A DNA stretch of 10,934 nt from JBIIUJ01 sp044340025 (GTDB taxonomy: Bacteria; Pseudomonadota; Alphaproteobacteria; Caulobacterales; Aquidulcibacteraceae), in contig JBIIUJ010000087.1 of the NCBI GenBank assembly GCA_044340025.1, forward strand, positions 1-10,934, read 5' to 3'. Shown here piece by piece: positions 7,070 through 10,934 of this stretch. The notes beneath the pieces are model-generated. The model was not told where the DNA came from and did no database searches. It saw nothing but the letters and a program-made list of their open reading frames with translations. The translations under genes were made by a program, and so were the position numbers. How positions within the stretch are numbered: position 1 is the stretch's first letter; every line of letters starts with the position of its first letter.

Positions 7070-7291
7070 TCAGCGCAGCGCGTCAATCTCTTGCGCCAGC
7101 TTTTCCTTCGGATCGGAGGCGATGCGCTCCAGCGTCGCGACCCGACCCGACAGCGAGGCCACCTGTGCCCGCAAATCGCGCAGGGCGGTTTCATCGTCGG
7201 GGCGCCGGCCGCGTTTTTCGATCCAGAGCTTGGCGATCTGGGCGATGGCGGCGAAAGCCACGATCAGCACCACCATGGTGTAGACGTTCAT
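7070..7291 (-). CDS. Small PspB-like membrane protein with coiled coil
   Basis: A 73-residue protein with one transmembrane helix (about residues 5-23, VYTMVVLIVAFAAIAQIAKL), a basic patch (EKRGRR) and a heptad-rich tail (about 37-73, containing LRDLRAQVASLSGRVATLERI and a terminal LAQEIDALR). The layout and the tail spacing resemble PspB, the small inner-membrane sensor of the phage-shock envelope stress response. Similar short proteins are common in Alphaproteobacteria. No pspA or pspC is in the window, so a phage-shock role is not shown. The start at 7291 is supported by GAAGG within a purine run a few bases upstream; a longer frame to 7309 would put the start upstream of that site. The stop is 18 nt before the sbtA-like ATG, making this the first gene of a three-gene unit. 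It could be an accessory subunit of the permease, which is speculation. Confidence 0.72.
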   Translation of the reverse strand: MNVYTMVVLIVAFAAIAQIAKLWIEKRGRRPDDETALRDLRAQVASLSGRVATLERIASDPKEKLAQEIDALR

Positions 7292-7319
7292 GCGCCCCCC
7301 TTCCCACACGGTAGAGGAC

Positions 7320-7347
7320 AGTCTAGCGGCGGGCCGCGCAGCGTCCA
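7320..7347 (-). promoter_or_regulatory. Putative Caulobacter-type promoter of the PspB-like/sbtA/sbtB unit
   Basis: On the minus strand TGGACGC (7347-7341) and GCTAGACT (7327-7320) are 13 nt apart. The Caulobacter housekeeping consensus is TTGACGS, 10-14 nt, GCTANAWC; the -35 match has one mismatch and the -10 match keeps GCTA-A. The -35 element overlaps the left arm of the hairpin at 7333-7365. Pattern match only. Confidence 0.38.
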
Positions 7348-7365
7348 GCGGGATCGCTGCGCGGC
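7333..7365 (-). terminator. Perfect 11-bp stem-loop just after ndk
   Basis: GCCGCGCAGCG (7333-7343) and CGCTGCGCGGC (7355-7365) are perfect inverted copies around an 11-nt loop, starting 10 nt past the ndk stop. The GC-rich stem fits a transcript 3' end or an RNA-stabilising structure. No U-run follows on the minus strand, so intrinsic termination is not certain. Confidence 0.55.
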
Positions 7366-7375
7366 GATCGCGGCG

Positions 7376-7798
7376 TCAGCCGACGATTTCGTTGCCGGCG
7401 AAGAATTGCGCGATCTCGATGGCGGCGTTGTCCGGGCTGTCCGAGCCATGGACGGAGTTTTCCCCGATCGACAGCGCATAGAGCTTGCGGATCGTGCCGT
7501 CGGCGGCCTGGGCGGGGTTGGTGGCGCCCATCACATCGCGATACTTCAGCACCGCGCCTTCGCCTTCCAGCACCTGCACCACCACGGGGGCGGAAATCAT
7601 GAAGTCGACGAGTTCGCCGAAAAAGGGCCGGGCTGCGTGGACCGCATAGAAGGCCTCGGCCTGGGCGCGGGTCATGTGGATGCGCTTTTGCGCCACGATC
7701 CGCAGGCCGGCCGCTTCGATCACGGCGTTGATCGCGCCGGTGAGATTGCGGTTGGTCGCGTCGGGCTTGATGATCGAGAATGTGCGTTCGAGGGCCAA
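7376..7798 (-). CDS. ndk: Nucleoside diphosphate kinase (TTG start)
   Basis: A 140-residue nucleoside diphosphate kinase, which moves the terminal phosphate of ATP to NDPs through a phosphohistidine and keeps dNTP and NTP pools balanced in the cytoplasm. Seen: ERTFSIIKPDAT (4-15), RNLTGAINAVIEAAGLRIVA (17-36), the nucleotide-site segment RPFFGELVDFM (57-67), MGATNPAQA (90-98), GTIRKLYALS (101-110) and the active-site segment NSVHGSDS with catalytic H117. The length is exactly that usual for the family. No ATG lies at the expected N-terminus. TTG at 7798 gives (M)ALERTFS, aligning with known Ndk starts, and has a perfect AGGAGG 5 nt upstream. An ATG-type start further upstream (7876) would add an Arg-rich extension across the probable promoter, so I reject it. 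The gene appears monocistronic, with a promoter at 7848-7876 and a stem-loop behind it. Confidence 0.96.
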   Translation of the reverse strand: MALERTFSIIKPDATNRNLTGAINAVIEAAGLRIVAQKRIHMTRAQAEAFYAVHAARPFFGELVDFMISAPVVVQVLEGEGAVLKYRDVMGATNPAQAADGTIRKLYALSIGENSVHGSDSPDNAAIEIAQFFAGNEIVG

Positions 7799-7803
7799 AA
7801 CGG

Positions 7804-7809
7804 CCTCCT
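7804..7809 (-). promoter_or_regulatory. Ribosome binding site deciding the ndk TTG start
   Basis: AGGAGG on the minus strand, 5 nt from TTG 7798. It is the strongest Shine-Dalgarno in this stretch and has no ATG or GTG at a usable distance, which makes TTG initiation the best reading. Confidence 0.85.
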
Positions 7810-7847
7810 GTTTCTGGGGTTTGCGGGGAAAATCGAGAGTGGCGGCG

Positions 7848-7876
7848 CGTGTAGCAGGGCGCCGCCGCCGCCTCAA
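7848..7876 (-). promoter_or_regulatory. Putative Caulobacter-type promoter of ndk
   Basis: TTGAGGC (7876-7870) and GCTACACG (7855-7848) on the minus strand are separated by 14 nt. The -35 element has one mismatch to TTGACGS and the -10 element keeps GCTANA. It predicts a short leader of about 40 nt before the TTG start. Pattern match only. Confidence 0.5.
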
Positions 7877-7910
7877 GGCCCCGCTATGGGCCGGTCCATG
7901 CAGCCGGGCG

Positions 7911-8003
7911 TCATCCCGGACGGGGCGCAGCCCTGATCCGGGACCGCGATGTGAACAGATATACTTGAGGTCCCGGCTCTTCGCTGCGCTTCGGCCGGGA
8001 TGA
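7911..8003. repeat. Composite palindromic intergenic repeat (REP/MITE-like)
   Basis: The ends TCATCCCGG (7911-7919) and CCGGGATGA (7995-8003) are perfect inverted copies. Inside are two hairpins: TCCCGGA/TCCGGGA (7914-7920 with 7937-7943, enclosing GGGC-GCA-GCCC) and TCCCGGC/GCCGGGA (7971-7977 with 7994-8000). Elements of this look are scattered between genes in many Alphaproteobacteria, from general knowledge. It lies between the end of the I78 lipoprotein gene and the ndk promoter and may act as a transcript 3' structure. Confidence 0.7.
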
Positions 8004-8014
8004 GGATGTGGGCG

Positions 8015-8341
8015 TCAGCCGCAGACGATCCGCGCCACCCGCCCCTCGGCGTCGAGCGCCACATTCAGCCGATCGGGCCAATAGTCCTTGGTCACAGCCT
8101 GTCCGGGCCGGATCACGCGCACCCGTTCGGCCGGCAGGCGCGCCCGCACCGCGGGGCCGTAGACCTGCCCGACCAGAGCCGCAAACCGCTCCGGCCGGCA
8201 GGCCTGCGGGTCGATCCGGGGCGCGGCCTGGTCGCGCCCGGCTGTCGCCTCCGGAACCGCGCGCGCGCCGTCAGTCGCGGGCGGCGCGAGGGCTGGCGTG
8301 CAGGCGGCCAGGCAAAGAAGGCTCAGCCAGGCCGCCTTCAC
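8015..8341 (-). CDS. I78-family peptidase inhibitor-like lipoprotein
   Basis: A 108-residue protein with a short lipoprotein signal (SLLCLAAC, C14), a low-complexity Ala/Pro-rich spacer (15-44) and a C-terminal I78 inhibitor domain (about 45-108). Domain signs are DPQACRPERFAALVGQ (44-59), VRVIRPGQAVTKDYWPDRLN (74-93) and the ending RVARIVCG. C48 and C107 probably form a disulphide. Family members resemble small serine-protease inhibitors of the potato inhibitor I type fold; inhibition by this protein is not shown. An outer-membrane-anchored periplasmic location is inferred. The GTG start overlaps the holC stop by four bases (GTGA, 8338-8341), so it should be translationally coupled to holC, an odd pairing of a replication subunit with an envelope lipoprotein. 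The palindromic repeat at 7911-8003 follows about 12 bp after its stop. Confidence 0.82.
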   Translation of the reverse strand: MKAAWLSLLCLAACTPALAPPATDGARAVPEATAGRDQAAPRIDPQACRPERFAALVGQVYGPAVRARLPAERVRVIRPGQAVTKDYWPDRLNVALDAEGRVARIVCG

Positions 8342-8784
8342 GCCGCCTTCTCCCAGCGCCCGTCTGGCGATTGTTTCCAGTAGGCGATCGTGCGCCCGGC
8401 CTCCCTGGCCGCTTTCCAGCGCGCCCGCGCGGCCAGAAGCTCGGCCTCCACCCGGCCGTCAAACAGCAGCATCACGCGCTCCACACCCTCGGCCGCGGGC
8501 TCCTCCGCGCCGTCGAGCAGCAGCACCGCCTGGGCGGCGTTGGCGTTGGCGGGCTCGAGCGTGATCAGGATCGGCTGGCGGCTGGCGCGTGCGCCGTCGC
8601 GGCCATGCGGCAGGAAACTGTCCTCGCGATAGGTCCACAGATGCTGATCCAGCGCTTCGGCCCGCTCGGGCAGCGTGGTGCGCACCAGCGCGCGCCAGCC
8701 CCGCTGAAGGCAGCGCTCCAGCAGCGGCGGCAGCGCTTCTTCCACGCCCATGCTGTCGAGGTGATAGAACCAGAGCTCCGGCAT
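8338..8784 (-). CDS. holC: DNA polymerase III subunit chi
   Basis: A 148-residue HolC protein. Chi links the clamp-loader complex to single-stranded DNA-binding protein through the psi subunit. Seen: ELWFYHLDS at the N-terminus, ALPPLLERCLQRGWRALVR (17-35), the strongly conserved LDQHLWTYREDSFLPHG (45-61), QPILIT (70-75), ANAAQAVLLLDGAE (81-94), ERVMLLFDG (102-110) and RTIAYWKQSPDGRWEKAA at the end. The length is usual for the family. The ATG at 8784 is 21 bp after the phosphatase-like gene; its ribosome site is weak (GGG). In many Alphaproteobacteria holC sits between pepA and ndk; here ndk is close downstream but pepA is absent and hisD-operon genes lie upstream. The stop overlaps the I78 gene start. 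Confidence 0.9.
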   Translation of the reverse strand: MPELWFYHLDSMGVEEALPPLLERCLQRGWRALVRTTLPERAEALDQHLWTYREDSFLPHGRDGARASRQPILITLEPANANAAQAVLLLDGAEEPAAEGVERVMLLFDGRVEAELLAARARWKAAREAGRTIAYWKQSPDGRWEKAA

Positions 8785-8805
8785 GGCGCAACCCTACGCC
8801 CGGGC

Positions 8806-9243
8806 TCAGGGCGGCTTCAAGCCGGCGAAGCGATCCGCGATGCGCCGGTCGAGCGCGTCGCGCACCTGGCGATAGGCCTCCAGGCGCTGATCGCGGGTTC
8901 CTTCGGTGTCTGTGGGGTCCATGGTCGGCCAGTATTCGACGTCGATGGCGAGGGTGCGCACCGCCTCCAGCGCGCGATGGTGGGCCTGGGGCGTGAGCGT
9001 GACGATCAGGTCCCAGCTGGCGTCATGCACCGTCTCGAAGTTCTTCGGGCGATGGCGCGACAGATCGATCCCCAGCTCCTCCATGACCGAGACCATCAGC
9101 GGATCGGTTTCGCCCGCCCGCACGCCGCAGGAATCGACAAACACCCGGCCCGCGAAGCGGCGCTTGAACAGGTTTTCCGCCATGGGCGAGCGCACGGCGT
9201 TGAGGTTGCACGCAAACAGAACCGCTTGCGGCGCGCGGATCAT
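8806..9243 (-). CDS. Low-molecular-weight protein tyrosine phosphatase/arsenate reductase-like protein
   Basis: A 145-residue protein of the low-molecular-weight phosphatase fold. Seen: the P-loop ACNLNAVRSPMAE with C12 and R18 (C-x5-R-S), in the place and spacing of the catalytic loop, and MDPTD near residues 108-112, whose Asp would be the general acid. The segments VFVDSCGVRAGETDPLM and LGIDLSRHRPKNF are usual for the family. Related enzymes dephosphorylate phosphotyrosine or reduce arsenate; this subgroup, encoded next to hisD and UPF0262 in many Alphaproteobacteria, has no settled substrate as far as I know. No ars genes are nearby, so arsenate reduction is less likely. The ATG at 9243 has only a weak ribosome site. 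Upstream is a palindromic repeat (9265-9383); downstream, holC follows after 21 bp. Confidence 0.85.
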   Translation of the reverse strand: MIRAPQAVLFACNLNAVRSPMAENLFKRRFAGRVFVDSCGVRAGETDPLMVSVMEELGIDLSRHRPKNFETVHDASWDLIVTLTPQAHHRALEAVRTLAIDVEYWPTMDPTDTEGTRDQRLEAYRQVRDALDRRIADRFAGLKPP

Positions 9244-9264
9244 GGCTCGGCCATGCGTTGACGT

Positions 9265-9383
9265 GCTCCCCCGTTCACGGGGGAGGCAGCGGCGCAGCCG
9301 ACGCAGGGGGGAGACGCAGCCGCCGCACCCGCGACCACACCCCCTCCGGCCCTCCGGGCCGCCTCCCCCGCTTGCGGGGGAGG
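9265..9383. repeat. Composite palindromic intergenic repeat with two C5/G5 hairpins
   Basis: CTCCCCCG-TTCA-CGGGGGAG (9266-9285) and CCTCCCCCG-CTTG-CGGGGGAGG (9362-9383) are perfect short-loop hairpins at the two ends. Between them, GGGGGGAG (9306 onward) faces CCCCCTCC (about 9340), with a further small GGCCCTCCGGGCC palindrome at 9348-9360. The whole 119 bp could fold as one branched structure. Similar elements occur between genes in many high-GC Proteobacteria (general knowledge). It fills nearly all of the 168-bp gap between UPF0262 and the phosphatase gene. Confidence 0.75.
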
Positions 9384-9411
9384 AAACGGCTGGCGCTGGG
9401 ACTGCCCGCCG

Positions 9412-9885
9412 CTACAGCCGCACATGCAGCGCGCAGATGAGGGTGAAGAGGCGGCGCGCGGTGTCGAAGTCGAGCGTCACCTTGCCGGCGAGGCGTTCGG
9501 CGAGAAGCTCGGAGCCTTCGTTGTGCAGCCCGCGCCTGCCCATGTCGATGGCTTCGATCTGCGTTGGCGTGGCGTTTCGGATCGCCTCGTAATAGCTCTC
9601 GCAGATCATGAAATAGTCCTTGATCACCCGCCGGAACGGCGACAGCGACAGGATGAAGGCCTTGATCGGCGCGCCGGAGAGATCCTCGATCTCGAGCGCC
9701 AGCTTCTGCTCCAGCATCGACAGCTTCAGCCGATAGGGCCCGTCGGGCGCGTCGGCGGGGTCAAAGCTGTTGGCTTCCAGAAGATCGAAGATCGCCACGC
9801 GGCGCTCGTGCTCGGCGTCCGCCGTGGCCGCCGACAGCGAGGCCTCGTCCAGCACAATATCGGCGATGCGGCGTGCGTCGCTCAT
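9412..9885 (-). CDS. UPF0262 family protein
   Basis: A 157-residue member of UPF0262, a conserved alphaproteobacterial family without known function. Seen: an N-terminal RRIADIVLDEASLSA, ERRVAIFDLLEANSF (27-41), the conserved core PYRLKLSMLEQKLALEIED (50-68), SLSPFRRVIKDYFMICESYY (80-99), EAIDMGRRGLHNEGSELL (110-127) and the ending RRLFTLICALHVR. The length is usual. There is no signal peptide or membrane helix, so it is probably cytoplasmic. Its ATG overlaps the hisD stop (ATGA, 9882-9885), with AAGGGGAG just upstream inside hisD, which implies translational coupling. The hisD-UPF0262-phosphatase order is a recurrent alphaproteobacterial neighbourhood, but that does not reveal the protein's job. 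Confidence 0.93.
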   Translation of the reverse strand: MSDARRIADIVLDEASLSAATADAEHERRVAIFDLLEANSFDPADAPDGPYRLKLSMLEQKLALEIEDLSGAPIKAFILSLSPFRRVIKDYFMICESYYEAIRNATPTQIEAIDMGRRGLHNEGSELLAERLAGKVTLDFDTARRLFTLICALHVRL

Positions 9886-10934
9886 GGGCTCCCCTTGAGC
9901 CGCAGTTCGACAGAGCCGGCGTGCGCAGGCAAGCCCTCTGCATGCGCCAGCGCGGCCGCCGCGGGCCCGATCCGGGCGAGCGCTTCCGGCCCGACGCCAA
10001 GCAGCGTGGTGCGCTTCATGAAGTGCATCGTGCCAAGGCCGGAGGAAAAGCGCGCGCGCTGGCCGGTCGGCAGCACATGGTTGGGCCCGCCGACATAATC
10101 CCCCAGCGCTTCAGGCGTGTGCCGGCCGATGAAGATCGCGCCGGCGTGGCGCACGCGGGCGGCCAGAGCTTCGGCGTCTTCGGCCGCGATCTGGAGGTGT
10201 TCGGGCGCGCCGGCGTCGCTGAGCGCCAGCGCGTCCTCCAGCCGCTCCACCAGAATGATGGCGCCATGCGCCGCCCAGGACGCGCGCGCCGGGGCGCCAG
10301 CCCGGCCCTGCACGATCAGCCGGTCCACCGCTGCGGCCACCGCATCGGCGAAGGCCGCATCATCGGTGAACAGGATGGACTGGGCGTCCTCGTCATGTTC
10401 GGCCTGGGCGAGCAGGTCGATGGCGATCCAGTCGGGATCATTGGCGGCGTCGGCGATGATGAACACCTCCGACGGGCCAGCAATGGAATCGATGCCGACA
10501 TCGCCGAACACCAGCTTCTTGGCCGCCGCCACATAGGCGTTGCCCGGCCCCACGATCACGTCGACCTTTGCGATGGGGCCGGCGCCATAGGCGAGCGCGC
10601 CGATGGCCTGCGCCCCGCCGATGGTCCAGATCTCCGACACGCCGGCCACGCTGGCGGCCGCCAGGATCGCCGGGTTTTCGCCCACGCGGCCGGGCGGCGT
10701 CACCATCATGCGCCGCTCCACGCCGGCGGCCTGGGCCGGCAAGGCGTTCATCAGCACGCTGGAGGGATAGGCCGCCTTGCCGCCGGGCGCGTAAAGGCCG
10801 CAGGCGTCCACGGGCGTCCAGCGCCAGCCGAGCGATGCGCCGGCGGCGTCGGTAAAGCGGGCGTCTTCGGGCCTCTGGCGCACATGGAAGTCGAGGATGC
10901 GCTCGGCCGCCTCCTCCAGCGCGCGCAGCACCAC
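9882..10934 (-). CDS. hisD: Histidinol dehydrogenase, C-terminal 350 residues (5' end outside window)
   Basis: The enzyme oxidises L-histidinol to L-histidine in two NAD-dependent steps, the end of histidine synthesis in the cytoplasm. Compared with the usual 430 or so residues, about 80 N-terminal residues lie beyond position 10934; the codon at the edge (GTG) is internal and not a start. Seen, numbered from the edge: RWTPVDACGLYAPGGKAAYP (38-57), VGPGNAYVAAAKKLVFG (128-144), IDSIAGPSEV (148-157), AQAEHDEDAQ (176-185), GAPEHLQ (242-248), DYVGGPNHVLPTG (279-291) and EGLPAHAGSVELRL (333-346). Q177, H180, D279 and H338 match the zinc ligands of the E. coli enzyme, and E245 and H246 match its catalytic pair, so the active site is complete. 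The stop overlaps the UPF0262 start by four bases. Confidence 0.98.
   Translation of the reverse strand: MVLRALEEAAERILDFHVRQRPEDARFTDAAGASLGWRWTPVDACGLYAPGGKAAYPSSVLMNALPAQAAGVERRMMVTPPGRVGENPAILAAASVAGVSEIWTIGGAQAIGALAYGAGPIAKVDVIVGPGNAYVAAAKKLVFGDVGIDSIAGPSEVFIIADAANDPDWIAIDLLAQAEHDEDAQSILFTDDAAFADAVAAAVDRLIVQGRAGAPARASWAAHGAIILVERLEDALALSDAGAPEHLQIAAEDAEALAARVRHAGAIFIGRHTPEALGDYVGGPNHVLPTGQRARFSSGLGTMHFMKRTTLLGVGPEALARIGPAAAALAHAEGLPAHAGSVELRLKGSP

Noticed and set aside
6086..7936. Very long open frame on the plus strand (616 codons)
   Set aside because: It runs antisense across sbtA, the PspB-like gene and ndk, with a composition full of Arg, Gln, His and Gly. Spanning three real genes and their promoters makes it a shadow of codon bias.
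9243..9257. Four-codon frame (ATG at 9254, product MAEP) ending in the phosphatase start as ATGA
   Set aside because: It resembles a coupled leader but is too short to judge, has no clear ribosome site and may be chance in this sequence.
8008..9261. Long open frame on the plus strand (417 codons)
   Set aside because: It is antisense to the I78, holC and phosphatase genes, which all carry family motifs. No domain is recognised in it.
1..10934. CRISPR array, tRNA, rRNA or phage genes
   Set aside because: No regularly spaced direct repeats, cloverleaf-like sequences or phage structural or integrase motifs were seen on either strand.

Overview
The window is high-GC DNA, densely coded, with gene families typical of the class Alphaproteobacteria (a UPF0262 gene overlapping hisD, an Ndk sequence and promoters of Caulobacter type, an I78-family lipoprotein). 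A relative of the Caulobacterales/Maricaulales/Hyphomonadaceae is the best guess; this is inferred from gene content and not from any marker phylogeny. I count thirteen protein genes, two of them cut by the window edges. No rRNA, tRNA, CRISPR array, transposase or phage gene is visible, and there is no gene-free stretch above 300 bases.

Layout. Positions 1-761 (minus) hold the first 253 codons of an OmpA-type outer-membrane beta-barrel protein that runs into an uninterrupted polyproline tract at the window edge. Positions 947-2416 (minus) hold dihydrofolate reductase followed by an SMP-30/gluconolactonase-type lactonase. Divergent from these, 2568-5716 (plus) is a two-gene unit of exported proteins of unknown function: a DUF1800 lipoprotein with a polyglycine linker and a DUF1501 protein with a twin-arginine signal. 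Facing it, 5757-7291 (minus) is a compact three-gene unit: a small PspB-like membrane protein, an SbtA-family bicarbonate permease and a PII-like SbtB-type protein. Next is ndk (7376-7798, minus), which appears to start at TTG. The right end (8015-10934, minus) reads hisD (partial), UPF0262, a low-molecular-weight phosphatase-like protein, holC (DNA polymerase III chi) and an I78 inhibitor-type lipoprotein, largely with overlapping or near-overlapping junctions.

Two composite palindromic repeats (about 7911-8003 and 9265-9383) sit between genes of the right-hand block. The second separates UPF0262 from the phosphatase gene. Putative housekeeping-type promoters are visible ahead of the ompA-like gene, ndk and the sbtAB unit.

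For a second look, the strongest candidates are the PspB-like/sbtA/sbtB unit in what seems to be a heterotroph, and the DUF1800/DUF1501 pair whose products appear to leave the cytoplasm by different routes. Both families are already known; their roles here are not. I do not see convincing evidence for a wholly new system. The rest is mostly housekeeping.
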